Notes: generated from the sequence alone by a model not told the origin. A DNA stretch of 64,000 bases from Megaustenia siamemsis (GCA_032433765.1 JAVIAB010000160.1:15244307-15308306), one strand, 5' to 3'. Positions 24,371-35,794 are shown, counted from the first letter of the stretch. Translations and numbers: made by a program.

Positions 24371-24704
24371 ATTAACTTTACTTTACTCTCTAATGCCTCC
24401 CACTATTGCCTTCCAGGACAGGGAACAATAATGGAAGAGTTTTGATTATATCTTTTGTTTGTCACATGAGTGGGGCTTCCGTTATATCTGCAATTTTGTA
24501 AATCTGTCCACTGTCTTCTTGGTCATCTATTTCATCAATCCGTCCGCGGTGTTCCATGTCTACTATTTCATTAATCCTTCCACGGTGTTAAAGGTCTACT
24601 ATTTCATTAATTCGTCTACTTTCTTCTAGGTATTATACTTTATTAATCCGTCCAAAGTCTTATATTGTATTAATCTGTCTACCTTCTTCTAGGTCTTCTC
24701 GGAC
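24371..24704. other. No gene seen
   Basis: Intron sequence with loosely repeated ctatttcattaatccgtc segments (24520-24680), a possible decayed minisatellite. Confidence 0.4.
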
Positions 24705-24838
24705 GGGCGGACTGACAGATAGACAGACAGACAGACAGACATATAGACAGGCAAACAGATAGTTAGACAGACAGACGGATGGATAGATGGATAGAGGGAC
24801 AGATGGACAGACATACAGACAGACAGACAGATAGATAA
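24705..24838. repeat. (CAGA/GATA)n microsatellite
   Basis: Imperfect tetranucleotide tract (gacagacagacagatagaca type) in the last collagen intron. Confidence 0.85.
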
Positions 24839-24990
24839 AATAAACGTACACTTATTTACAAAATTTGAAAATGAACTGTATTACATATTTTTTTTATAAA
24901 AGGAATATGTAAATAGATTACAAGGAAAAAAAATAGATTACAAGGTTCTAAATCGTTAAGCAAGGAGACATGTCATGTTATGGATCTTAC

Positions 24991-25068
24991 CTTGTGGTCC
25001 TTGGGGTCCAGGAAGTCCCATCATTCCTTCACCATGCTCCCCTTTTTCTCCAGGCGGCCCTCTTTGTC
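24991..25068 (-). CDS. Collagen exon 10 of the window (with Gly-X-Gly imperfection)
   Basis: 78 nt, phase 1 at both ends. The acceptor is cttgacttcag and the donor is CAAG|gtaaga. It encodes GQR GPP GEK GEH GE GMM, then GLP GPQ GPQ. The two-residue unit GE matches the imperfections in exons 8 and 11. Confidence 0.85.
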
Positions 25069-25132
25069 CTGAAGTCAAGACATAAACAGAACAAGTTTCA
25101 GCCAAGGATAACAAAAATGTTGGTATTGTTGT

Positions 25133-25268
25133 TTTCTGGGAAAGTAATGCGGCACGGGCGTAATACCGACCACATTACCCCAAAAATCATGTGCTGAAGG
25201 TTTGTAAAATTTATGGTCACTAACACCATATTCCCTATACGACACTTGGCGTGATGGGAGTACATTCC
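25133..25268 (+). mobile_element. tRNA-derived SINE, 5'-truncated copy
   Basis: Matches the 3' half of the SINEs at 21806 and 42527, from tctgggaaagta through acttggcgtgatggg. The tRNA-like head is missing. It lies 65 nt upstream of collagen exon 10's acceptor in the 12-kb intron. Confidence 0.85.
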
Positions 25269-25431
25269 CTTTTCTACTATAAATAAGAAATGCTTTACTC
25301 AAATGTAATGGTGTAAACGAATATTTGTCATGTCTACGCCGTCACTATGTAATGATAAACGTTTTTATATTTACTGTACACATTTTTGTGGCCTATTCTA
25401 TCTTATAGCTGTAACTGTAGTTAGTCAAAGG

Positions 25432-25850
25432 CCCTGTTATCACTGCAAACGAATTAAAATCCACAATGGCTTAACCGTCCGTGTCAGAATTATCGGAATT
25501 AACATCTCATCTCACTGAAAAATCCACACAAATAAAGGCAGCTTTCAGTCCCCATCGTAGCAGCTACAGCACACGCCAAAAGACATAAGGCGTAACCGCA
25601 CCGAAGGTGAACGCAGCAAAATTGTCCTTCGTCATACGATATAATCATTAATCTTAAACAATCGGATTATCGAAACACAATGCGGATGAAATACACAGCT
25701 CACGGTGTGCACAGAGCACTAAACTCAGCAGCTCCAGCACTAAGCCGGACTTGGAACATGATGAAACTGCAACAAGGAACACTTTTCAAACAGAGCCTCA
25801 ACGGTTTCTTTCACCCATCCGCCATATTGGCCGGAAATCTCATTCTACCT
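25432..25850 (+). repeat. Unclassified dispersed repeat, copy 2
   Basis: Aligns with 5755-6160 through most of its length. Shared landmarks are ttatcactgcaaacgaatta, cgccaaaagacataaggcg and cacggtgtgcacagagcact. Confidence 0.65.
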
Positions 25851-26154
25851 TATTTATGCAGACACCTGTAAATGAGATCGTTTAATGTTACTCTTGGACC
25901 AGTAACATTGTAGACCGTCTTGTTTTCTAGTGTTTAACATTCTCGTCGACATCTGAGTCATCTACATCTGATGTCGTCTGTTGTAAGTTTGTAGATAACG
26001 TCAAGTGCTGTGTATGTCCATAACTCATATCCATATGTTAAAACTAATATCTATCATATGTATTGGGAACATAGCCCTTTTGCAATTCCTTAATTTTAAC
26101 AGGTTATGGTACATTATTGTTTGTGCCTCAATTGTATGGCAACATCGAAAAAAA
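25851..26154. other. No gene seen
   Basis: AT-rich intron DNA. A LINE-like catatccatatgttaaaact occurs at 26025-26045. Confidence 0.3.
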
Positions 26155-26640
26155 ATATATAAGGGGCGCTTATACATTATATTCACTTTAATAGACCGCT
26201 TATACATTATAATTCATTTATATAGGGCGCTTATACATTATATTTCATTTATATAGGGCGCTTATACATTATATTCACGTTAATATGGCACTTATACATT
26301 ATAATTCACATTAATATGGCGCTTAAACATTATAATTCACTTTAATATGGCACTTATACATTATAATTCACTTATATAGAGCGCTTATACATTATATTCA
26401 CTTTAATATGGCACTTATACATTATAATTCACTTTAATATGGCGCTTATACATTATAATTCACTTTAATATGGCGCTTAAACATAATAATTCACTTTAAT
26501 ATGGCACTTATACATTATAATTCACTTTAATATGGCGCTTAAACATTATAATTCACTTATATAGAGCGCTTATACATTATATTCACTTTAATATGGCACT
26601 TATACATTATAATTCACTTTAATATGGCACTTATACATTC
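26155..26640. repeat. 30-bp minisatellite, segment 1
   Basis: Units of the type gcgcttatacattataattc followed by actttaatatg, 30-31 bp. It continues at 27921-28090 and 34867-35760 around two insertions. Confidence 0.92.
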
Positions 26641-27920
26641 TATCTATCTATTGACCTTTCGAGCCGTAACCGGCCCATAGGGCGTAGACCAAGATACACC
26701 TTCTCCTATATGAATTTTTGTTCTAGCAGTTTTCTTTTAAAGATATTTTATTAAATCTCGCCATCTGTCTCTGTTCTGTGCAAGCAGTTCTATCTCATTG
26801 AGGGAGCCGATTCCTGCTGCTCTTGCCTCTCTCATCAATGTTCTTCTCAGTGTCTCCCTGGGTCTTCCTCTTTTTCTTTTACCTGTTGTTTCCCATATGA
26901 GGGCTTGCTTTGCTATTCGATTATTATCTCTTCTCATCACATGTCCAACGTATGACCATCGTCTTTTCTTTATTACTGAAGATATTAGTGGTTGATTGGC
27001 GATTTCTCTAATTTCCTCGTTTGTTTTGAATTCGTTCCATTCTATACCAAGTATTTTCCTTAGACATTTATTTTCGAATGCGTTCAACTTTGTTTCTATA
27101 TCTCTTGTTGTTTTCCAGCTTTCACACGCATACGTAAGGGTTGATAGTACATTTGATTTGAATAGCCTAAGTTTTGTGTTTGTGCTAATGAGTTTTGATT
27201 TCCACAACTTTTCAAGGCTTCTGAAAGACATTGCTGCTTTAGCCAGTCTGATTCTAATTTCTTTGCTCGTATCCCCTTCTCGATCAATGTGACTTCCAAG
27301 ATAGATAAAGTGATCGATCTCTTCTACTGGTTTGTTTTCCATGTATATTTTGTCACTTGTTGGAATTAAACTTTTCATGACTTTAGTCTTTTCATGATTG
27401 ACCTCAAGCCCAATTTTGCTGGCTATTGATGATAGTTCATTTGTGTTTTCCTGCATCGTTTTTATCTGACTGCTGATGAGAACTATGTCATCAGCAAAGT
27501 CGAGGTCCTCCAAATGGTCTCCTTGTATCCATTCGATGCCTTTATTACCAGTGCAGCATTTCTTCATTATGAAGTCCATAACAATTCCAAATAACAAGGG
27601 CGATAAAATACATCCTTGTTTAACCTCAGTTTCTATTGGGAAACATTCGCTCAGTCCTTCCTCTGTTCGAACTGCACATGTGTAACCATCATACATGTCT
27701 TTGATAATATTTATGATTTTTGATGGTAAACCATATTGCTTCAGAATTTTCCACAAAGAATCTCTATGAATACTATCAAATGCTTTTTTGAAGTCGATGA
27801 AGTTAAGTACAAAAGGTTTTTGCTTTTCAATATGTTCCTCCAATATAAGTCGTAGAGTGAAAATGTGGTCAAGGCAGCTTCTCCCTTTTCTAAACCCAGC
27901 CTGTTCTTCACGCATTACTG
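26640..27920 (-). mobile_element. LINE family B, 5'-truncated, inserted in the 30-bp minisatellite
   Basis: The minus-strand element ends in a short (ATAG)n tail at 26640-26652 and is cut at its 5' end at 27920. Minisatellite lies on both sides. TACATT at 26634-26639 and 27921-27926 may be the target duplication, though the repeat itself contains this word. Confidence 0.85.
26737..27915 (-). CDS. LINE B reverse transcriptase, N-terminally truncated but open
   Basis: An uninterrupted 392-codon frame with the RT region starting at EEQAGFRKGRSCLDHI, then FIDFKKAFDSIH (motif A), QGCILSPLLF (motif B) and LDFADDIVLIS (catalytic FADD). The C-terminal part ends in RDRWRDLIKYL. Finger and endonuclease domains are missing because of 5' truncation. 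An unbroken frame in a truncated, immobile copy indicates a recent insertion. It resembles RTE/CR1-like elements; the clade is not assigned. Confidence 0.88.
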   Translation of the reverse strand: MREEQAGFRKGRSCLDHIFTLRLILEEHIEKQKPFVLNFIDFKKAFDSIHRDSLWKILKQYGLPSKIINIIKDMYDGYTCAVRTEEGLSECFPIETEVKQGCILSPLLFGIVMDFIMKKCCTGNKGIEWIQGDHLEDLDFADDIVLISSQIKTMQENTNELSSIASKIGLEVNHEKTKVMKSLIPTSDKIYMENKPVEEIDHFIYLGSHIDREGDTSKEIRIRLAKAAMSFRSLEKLWKSKLISTNTKLRLFKSNVLSTLTYACESWKTTRDIETKLNAFENKCLRKILGIEWNEFKTNEEIREIANQPLISSVIKKRRWSYVGHVMRRDNNRIAKQALIWETTGKRKRGRPRETLRRTLMREARAAGIGSLNEIELLAQNRDRWRDLIKYL

Positions 27921-28090
27921 TACATTACTTATACATTATATTCACTTTAATATGGCGCTTATACATTATAATTCACTTATATAGAGCGCTTATACATTAT
28001 ATTCACTTTACTATGGCGCGTATACATTATAATTCACTTTAATATGGCGCTCATACATTATATTCATTTTAATATGGCGCTTATACATTA
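27921..28090. repeat. 30-bp minisatellite, segment 2
   Basis: Five to six units between the LINE B insertion and the giant inverted-repeat element. The last unit stops at ttatacatta, directly before the element. Confidence 0.92.
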
Positions 28091-29372
28091 GTAGTATGGG
28101 TGGCTGTTTATCCACACTAAAAGTGCACGGACATGCACCGAAAGACAAGAGATTTGGCACCGAAACTGCACGAAACTTGCACCGAAAAAAAAAAAAATAA
28201 AATTTCGAATTCGCGATTTTTTCGAACTTCATTATTTTTTTTTTTTTTTGGGGGGGGGGGGAAATTTTTTTTTTTTGGGGTTCGTCAGTTTGTCGAAACG
28301 GTCCACTGCGTCTGAGAGATTAACTCAGGTAAATTCAAAAGAGACTCGGCTTATTATCTCGGTGGTCGTGATATGCTCTCGCGGTGTGTTAGATGAAAAT
28401 ATTTGTGAAAGAGTATTTTAAAAGACTATATTTGTGAAAGTAAAAATTCAGAATTATTTAAAAAATATGTATTTGTGAAAGTAAAAAAAAAAACTCAGAA
28501 TTATTAAAAATAAAAAATAAAAAAATTAATAAAAACAATAAAAAGTCTCCCTTCAGGATTCGAACACGGGTCTACTACGTGACAGGAGGCGACATGTAAA
28601 AAAAAAAAATGCTGACAAGCAATGACGTTGAAGGTTAGTTTGTCGAACGGTGTACTGTGTCTGAGAGATTAACTCAGGTAAATTCAAAAGATCGCGGCGT
28701 CAAACAGTCCGGCTCAGGATATTTCCGTTAACCAACTCAGGTAAAACCCCGATTGAAAAGAAAACGGACTTATGTTAAAAATAATAAAATATAATGATGA
28801 AAAATAAATATTTTTAAAATCTTAAAATGAAGGAAAATTTAAAATATAGGCGATCGCGTAAATGATTGGGTCGCGGATCTCGCACTACATTTTTTAGTGA
28901 TCATGTGCCACCCTCAACACCAGCATCAACCCTTCATGTCCTATCATCATCATACCACACAAAGTTTCAAACCGATTATTATTCGACAGCGGTCGGCATG
29001 TGAGAAGGGCGGATATTAGACGACAGGAGGCGACATGTAAAAAAAAAAATTGCTGACAAGCAATGACGTTGAAGGGGTATTGTTACGAAAAGGAAAATAC
29101 GACTAGCTCGCGGGCGGGAACGAGTTCGTCGGCACAGGTGTGTTATTGTAGTATCGCTAACATCATGTGCCAGGATAGCGGTTCTTGGGGAAAGATTATT
29201 GGTCGTGTGTGTTATCGCTACCAACATCATCATGTGTCGTGTAGTAAGGTGTGCTAATATTAAATAGTGACGCTCGCTCTCTCTCATTCATGGTAAAGCA
29301 AAACAAAATTCTATATTTCTCAACTTTATTAATACATCATATATATATATTACTGTCCGGTTGCTGATAATT

Positions 29373-29579
29373 TTAACCGTCTGGGTTTCCTACACAACCG
29401 CCCTCCATTTTGACAAAACCTTGATCAAAGCTGGAATAGGTAATCGGTGACTTTGCTGAAACCTCCTGGGCATCCATACTGGCTGCCGGAGCTGTCGTCT
29501 GATTAACAAGAGTGAGGTCCCCTTGGTTAACAACAGGCGGCGTGTAGTTGAGGTTAGCATAAGCGTTTTCGAGACTGCC
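29373..29579 (-). pseudogene. Gene-like C-terminal coding fragment in the left arm
   Basis: Inverted copy of the fragment at 33392-33598, with the same 68 open codons and stop and a handful of substitutions (for example SLENAYANL here, SLEIAYANL there). An upstream in-frame stop precedes it. Confidence 0.45.
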
Positions 29580-29619
29580 TTAACGCCATCTTTAGACAAT
29601 GGAACTACCCCCTCTGCCT

Positions 29620-30190
29620 TCATGTCCTATCATCATCATGTGCCACCCTCAACAACAGTATCAACCCCTTCATGTCCTATCATCATCAAGCCACACAAAG
29701 TATCAACCCCTTCATGGCCTATCATCATGTGCCACACAAAGTGTCAACCCCTTCATGGCCTATCATCATCATGTGCCACCCTCAACACCATCATCCCTTC
29801 ATGTCCTATCATCATCAAGCCACACAAAGTATCAAACCGATTATTAGTGACACATCATCATGTGCCACTCTCAACACCATCACCCCTTCATGTCCTATCA
29901 TCATGTGCCACCCTCAACACCATCACCCCTTCATGGCCTATCATCATCATGTGCCACCCTCAACACCATCACCCCTTCATGGCCTATCATCATCATGTGC
30001 CACCCTCAACACCATCACCCCTTCATGGCCTATCATCATCATGTGCCACCCTCAACACCATCATCCCTTCATGTCCTATCATCATCATGTGCCACCCTCA
30101 ACACCATCATCCCTTCATGTCCTATCATCATCATGTGCCACCCTCAACACCATCATCAGCCCTTCAGGTCATATCATCAGCCCTTCAGGT
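29620..30190. repeat. 46-bp minisatellite in the left arm
   Basis: The unit reads cctatcatcatcatgtgcca then ccctcaacaccatcatcccttcatg, with shorter and longer variants. His/Pro/Ser-rich frames of up to 259 codons here come from the repeat. Confidence 0.92.
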
Positions 30191-30539
30191 CATATCATCA
30201 AGCCACACAAAGTATCAACCAGCGAAATTCTCTCTCTCTCTGTCTCTCTCACATCATGGTAAACCAAAACAAAATAGGCTCATACTCAAAAAGTCGACCT
30301 AAAAATCCCAAAAGCTACTCACATAGTCATACTAGTTAGACACAACGAGCAGGAAGTTATATTCAAGGTCCAAAATATTGGACCAAATCACTAAGATTTT
30401 ACCACCATAACACACAAATTTAGGGTCAATTTAAAAAAGTCGACCTTAAAACCATACAAATCTACTCCCATACTCATAATAGTTAGACACATCAAACAGA
30501 CAATTACTTCCAAACTCCAAAAAGTTAGACCAAATCACG

Positions 30540-30975
30540 CCTCGATCGTTCTCTAACATTGCCACGATCGTTCTTTAACATTACCTCGAGCGTTCTCTAA
30601 CATTGCCTCGATCGTTCTCTAAAATTGCCTCCAGCGTTCTCTAACATTGCCACGATCGTTCTTTAACATTGCCTCCAGCGTTCTCTAACATTGCCTCGAT
30701 CGTTCTTTAACATTGCCTCCAGCGTTCTCTAACATTGCCTTGAGCGTTCTCTAACATTGCCACGATCGTTCTTTAACATTGCCTCCAACGTTCTCTAACA
30801 TTGCCACGATCGTTCTTTAACATTGCCTCCAGCGTTCTCTAACATTGCCACGATCGTTCTTTAACATTGCCTCCAGCGTTCTCTAACATTGCCTCGAGCG
30901 TTCTCTAACATTGCCATGATCGTTCTTTAACATTGCCTTCAACGTTCTCTAACATTCCCTTGCTCGTTCTCTAAC
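30540..30975. repeat. 22-bp minisatellite in the left arm, about 20 copies
   Basis: The unit is cctcgatcgttctctaacat plus tg, with cacgatcgttcttt and ctccagcgttctct variants in a mixed order. Confidence 0.92.
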
Positions 30976-31108
30976 ATTTTCATTAGTTGGAGTCTTTGTG
31001 TTGCCTTCTTAGTGAGATTCTCTACGTGTTTCTTCAGGCTCAATTGTCAGTCTAGTTGTATTCCTAAAAATCTACTTCCATACTGATACTAGTTAGACAC
31101 ATCGATCA

Positions 31109-31987
31109 CAATGCACCTTCGTAAGGGGCGTAACAATCAGCCTTCGTAAGGGGCGTATCAATCATAAAAGTGATTATCAAAGTAAATTTTTGGTATGGGG
31201 ATGTCTATTGGTGCATTGTGCCAAACTGGTTCGCGTGTCAAACTTGTGCATGTTTTTGCACGTTGCAAATCTGGTGCGGTTTTGGTGAAACTTTTAGATG
31301 AATGTGGGAGTAGATTTTTATGGTTTTGAGGTCGACTTTTTGAGTATGTGCCTAAATTTGTGTGATCTCAGAGATAAAATGTGTTAGACGAATGACAGGA
31401 AACAGTCTGAGAGATAAGCTCAGAAATGAAGAACTGAGAAGAAAGCTAGGAATAGCCCCCATCATAGAATATATAAGGAAACAACAGATAAAATAGTTTG
31501 GCTAGGTGACAGGGCAGACAGATCAAAAACACAACGAGCCTTCAGCAAAATGTTGTGAGAACACCAGACCCAACTATCGATCACGAAAAAGGATGGGTCG
31601 ATGTACAATTAGAAGCGCTAGGAAACATACCAGCAGCAGAGGCGAACAGAAGAGCAAGAGACCGCAAATTATATCTCTCCTCGACGCTGTCTTTGTTAAG
31701 TCCAGTCCATGGTTCGTTAGTTGATGGTTCGTTAAGTCCATGGTTCGTGGGGTTGTGGTTCGTGGTTCGTTAAGTCCAGGGTTCGTGGGGTTGTGGTTCG
31801 TGGTTCGTTGTGATTTGGTCTAACATTTTGGACCTAGAATATAACTTCCTATTCGTTGTGTCTAACTATTACGACTATGTGAGTAGCTTTTTGGGATTTT
31901 TAGGTCGACTTTTTGAGTATGACCCTAAATTTTTGTGTTCTGGGGGTAAAATGTTTGCGATTTGGCGGGACTTTGGATGTAACTATC
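31109..31987. other. Spacer of the giant inverted repeat
   Basis: About 880 bp. It holds a LINE piece (31388-31690), short direct repeats of ggttcgtggttcgttaagtcc type (31695-31810), and further copies of the module with aggtcgactttttgagtatg (31325 and 31905) that also occurs in both arms. Confidence 0.7.
31388..31690 (+). mobile_element. LINE fragment inside the giant element
   Basis: Plus-strand coding fragments (TGNSLRDKLRNEELRRKLG, IRKQQIKWFG, then GNIPAAEANRRARDRKLYL) match the inverse of 44575-45225 and 55075-55545. It is heavily truncated and frameshifted. Confidence 0.7.
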
Positions 31988-32111
31988 TGATCGATGTGTC
32001 TAACTAGTATCAGTATGGAAGTAGATTTTTAGGAATACAACTAGACTGACAATTGAGCCTGAAGAAACACGTAGAGAATCTCACTAAGAAGGCAACACAA
32101 AGACTCCAACT

Positions 32112-32470
32112 AATGAAAATGTTAGAGAACGAGCAAGGGAATGTTAGAGAACGTTGGAGGCAATGTTAAAGAACGATCGTGGCAATGTTAGAGAACGCTC
32201 GAGGCAATGTTAGAGAACGTTGGATGCAATGTTAAAGAACGATAGTGGCAATGTTAGAGAACGCTCGAGGCAATGTTAGAGAACGCTGGAGGCAATGTTA
32301 AAGAACGATCGAGGCAATGTTAGAGAACGCTGGAGGCAATGTTAAAGAACGATCGTGGCAATGTTAGAGAACGCTGGAGGCAATTTTAGAGAACGATCGA
32401 GGCAATGTTAGAGAAGGCTCGAGGCAATGTTAAAGAACGATCGTGGCAATGTTAGAGAACGATCGAGGCG
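32112..32470. repeat. 22-bp minisatellite in the right arm, about 16 copies
   Basis: Inverse of the left-arm array with the same variants but fewer copies, so the two arrays have changed length independently. Confidence 0.92.
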
Positions 32471-32814
32471 TGATTTGGTCTAACTTTTTGGAGTTCGGAA
32501 GTAATTATCTGTTTGATGTGTCTAACTTTTATGAGTATGGGAGTAGATTTGTATGGTTTTAAGGTCGACTTTTTTTAATATGACCCTAAATTTGAATGTA
32601 ATGGTGGTAAAATCTTAGTGATTTGGTCCAATATTTTGGACCTTGAATATAACTTCCTGCTCGTTGTGTCTAACTAGTATGACTATGTGAGTAGCTTTTG
32701 GGATTTTTAGGTCGACTTTTTGAGTATGAGCCTATTTTGTTTTGGTTTACCATGAATGTGAGAGGGACAGAGAGAGAGAGAGAGAATTTCGCTGGTTGAT
32801 ACTTTGTGTGGCTT

Positions 32815-33360
32815 GATGATATGACCTGAAGGGCTGATGATATGACCTGAAGGGCTGATGATGGTGTTGAGGGTGGCACATGATGATGATAGGACATGAA
32901 GGGATGATGGTGTTGAGGGTGGCACATGATGATGATAGGACATGAAGGGATGATGGTGTTGAGGGTGGCACATGATGATGATAGGCCATGAAGGGGTGAT
33001 GGTGTTGAGGGTGGCACATGATGATGATAGGCCATGAAGGGGTGATGGTGTTGAGGGTGGCACATGATGATGATAGGCCATGAAGGGGTGATGGTGTTGA
33101 GGGTGGCACATGATGATGTGTCACTAATAATCGGTTTGATACTTTGTGTGACTTGATGATGATAGGACATGAAGGGATGATGGTGTTGAGGGTGGCACAT
33201 GATGATGATAGGCCATGAAGGGGTTGACACTTTGTGTGGCACATGATGATAGGCCATGAAGGGGTTGATACTTTGTGTGGCTTGATGATGATAGGACATG
33301 AAGGGGTTGATACTGTTGTTGAGGGTGGCACATGATGATGATAGGACATGAAGGCAGAGG
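32815..33360. repeat. 46-bp minisatellite in the right arm
   Basis: Inverse of 29620-30190, with a similar order of variants and slightly fewer copies. Confidence 0.92.
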
Positions 33361-33391
33361 GGGTAGTTCCATTGTCTAAAGATGGCGTTAA

Positions 33392-33598
33392 GGCAGTCTC
33401 GAAATCGCTTATGCTAACCTCAACTACACGCCGCCTGTTGTTAACCAAGGGGACCTTACTCTTGTTAATCAGACGACAGCTCCGGCGGCCAGTATGGATG
33501 CCCAGGATGTTTCAGCAAAGTCACCGATTACCTATTCCAGCTTTGATCAAGGTTTTGTCAAAATGGAGGGCGGTTGTGTAGGAAACCCAGACGGTTAA
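33392..33598 (+). pseudogene. Gene-like C-terminal coding fragment in the right arm
   Basis: 68 open codons and TAA. The translation includes YANLNYTPPVVNQGDLTLVN, then a stretch with FDQGFVKMEGG, ending NPDG. AATAAA follows at 33639-33644. The composition looks like ordinary protein rather than repeat. An equal-length open copy lies inverted at 29373-29579. I do not recognise the protein. It could be a captured 3' end of a host gene or the last exon of a lost element gene. Confidence 0.45.
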
Positions 33599-34866
33599 AA
33601 TTATCAGCAACCGGACAGTAATATATATATGATGTATTAATAAAGTTGAGAAATATAGAATTTTGTTTTGCTTTACCATGAATGAGAGAGAGCGAGCGTC
33701 ACTATTTAATATTAGCACACCTTACTACACGACACAAGATGATGTTGGTAGCGATAACACACACGACCAATAATCTTTCCCCAAGAACCGCTATCCTGGC
33801 ACATGATGTTAGCGATACTACAATAACACACCTGTGCCGACGAACTCGTTCCCGCCCGCGAGCTAGTCGTATTTTCCTTTTCGTAACAATACCCCTTCAA
33901 CGTCATTGCTTGTCAGCATTTTTTTTTACATGTCGCCTCCTGTCGTCTAATATCCGCCCTTCTCACATGCCGACCGCTGTCGAATAATAATCGGTTTGAA
34001 ACTTTGTGTGGTATGATGATGATAGGACATGAAGGGTTGATGCTGGTGTTGAGGGTGGCACATGATCACTAAAAAATGTAGTGCGAGATCCGCGACCCAA
34101 TCATTTATGCGATCGCCTATATTTTAAATTTTCCTTCATTTTAAGATTTTAAAAATATTTATTTTTCATCATTATATTTTATTATTTTTAACATAAGTCC
34201 GTTTTCTTTTCAATCGGGGTTTTACCTGAGTTGGTTAACGGAAATATCCTGAGCCAGACTGTTTGACGCCACGATCTTTTGAATTTACCTGAGTTAATCT
34301 CTCAGACACAGTACACCGTTCGACAAACTAACCTTCAACGTCATTGCTTGTCAGCATTTTTTTTACATGTCGCCTCCTGTCACGTAGTAGACCCGTGTTC
34401 GAATCCTGAAGGGAGACTTTTTATTGTTTTTATTTATTTTTTTATTTTTTATTTTTAATAATTCTGAGTTTTTTTTTTTACTTTCACAAATACATATTTT
34501 TTAAATAATTCTGAATTTTTACTTTCACAAATATAGTCTTTTAAAATACTCTTTCACAAATATTTTCATCTAACACACCGCGAGAGCATATCACGACCAC
34601 CGAGATAATAAGCCGAGTCTCTTTTGAATTTACCTGAGTTAATCTCTCAGACGCAGTGGACCGTTTCGACAAACTGACGAACCCCAAATAAAAAAAAAAA
34701 ATTTCCCCCCAAAAAAATAATGAAGTTCGAAAAAATCGCGAATTCGAAAAATTTTTTTTTTTTTTTTTTTTCCGGTGCAAGTTTCGTGCAGTTTCGGTGC
34801 CAAATCTATTGTCTTTCGGTGCATGTCCGTGCACTTTTAGAATGGGTAAACAGCCACCCATACTAC

Positions 34867-35760
34867 TTACACTATATTCACTTTAATACGGCGCTTATAC
34901 ATTATATTCACTTTAATATGGCGCTTATACATTATATTCACTTTAATAGATCGCTTATACATTATATTCACTTTAATAGATCGCTTATACATTATATTCA
35001 CTTTAATACGGCGCTTATACATTATATTCACTTTAATATGGCGCTTATACATTATATTCACTTTAATACGGCGCTTATACATTATATTCACTTTAATACG
35101 GCGCTTATACATTATATTCACTTTAATATGGCGCTTATACATTATATTCACTTTAATAGATCGCTTATACATTATATTCACTTTAATACGGCGCTTATAC
35201 ATTATATTCACTTTAATACGGCGCTTACACATTATATTCACTTTAATATGGCGCTTATACATTATATTCACTTTAATAGATCGCTTATACATTATATTCA
35301 CTTTAATACGGCGCTTATACATTATATTCACTTTAATACGGCGCTTATAAATTATATTCACTTTAATAGATCGCTTATACATTATATTCACTTTAATACG
35401 GCGCTTATACATTATATTCACTTTAATACGGCGCTTACACATTATATTCACTTTAATATGGCGCTTATACATTATATTCACTTTAATACGGCGCTTTACA
35501 TTATATTCACTTTAATACGGCGCTTACACATTATATTCACTTTAATATGGCGCTTATACATTATATTCACTTTAATACGGCGCTTATACATTATATTCAC
35601 TTTAATATAGCGCTTATACATTATATTCACTTTAATATGGCGCTTATACATTATATTCACTTTAATACGGCGCTTATACATTATATTCACTTTAATACGG
35701 CGCTTATACATTATATTCACTTTAATATGGCGCTTATACATTATATTCACTTTAAAATAG
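34867..35760. repeat. 30-bp minisatellite, segment 3, about 30 copies
   Basis: Very uniform units (gcgcttatacattatattca then ctttaatacgg or tatg or gatc). The 296- and 204-codon frames across it are artefacts of a 30-nt unit without stops. Confidence 0.95.
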
Positions 35761-35794
35761 CACGAATATATTATATACTAAAGATATATTTACA

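Larger units (their letters stand above)
28091..31108 (+). repeat. Left arm of the giant inverted repeat
   Basis: In order: tip with three GCACCGAAA-type motifs (28130-28185), T/G homopolymers, two copies of a gacaggaggcgacatg block (28581 and 29021), an open gene-like fragment on the minus strand (29376-29579), a 46-bp minisatellite (29620-30190), a module containing aaaagtcgacct, and a 22-bp minisatellite (30540-30975). Confidence 0.85.
28091..34866. mobile_element. Giant inverted-repeat (foldback) element, 6.8 kb
   Basis: The element starts gtagtatgggtggctgttta and ends with the inverse, cagccacccatactac. The arms (28091-31108 and 31988-34866) are about 3.0 and 2.9 kb and pair nearly base for base, with scattered differences and length changes in homopolymers. 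It sits inside the 30-bp minisatellite. Removing it with one copy of the flanking ttatacatta / ttacacta restores a normal unit, which suggests an 8-10-bp target duplication. No transposase is seen, so it is non-autonomous. The Mutator, hAT and foldback classes are all possible. Confidence 0.82.
31988..34866 (-). repeat. Right arm of the giant inverted repeat
   Basis: Inverse of the left arm with the same order of sub-blocks: 22-bp minisatellite at 32112-32470, 46-bp minisatellite at 32815-33360, gene-like fragment at 33392-33598 on the plus strand, and tip at 34866. It is about 140 bp shorter than the left arm, partly because of fewer minisatellite copies. Confidence 0.85.

Noticed and set aside
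28550..28600. tRNA T-arm-like sequence (gattcgaacacggg) in the foldback arm
   Set aside because: Only a B-box-like word is present. No A box or cloverleaf can be drawn, and the mirrored copy at 34380-34420 is the same.
29523..30302. 259-codon His/Pro/Ser-rich frame in the giant element arm
   Set aside because: Three overlapping frames are open over the same 46-bp minisatellite, so none is a supported gene.
34720..35610. 296-codon frame HYIHFNTALI repeated
   Set aside because: Artefact of the 30-bp minisatellite, which is divisible by three.
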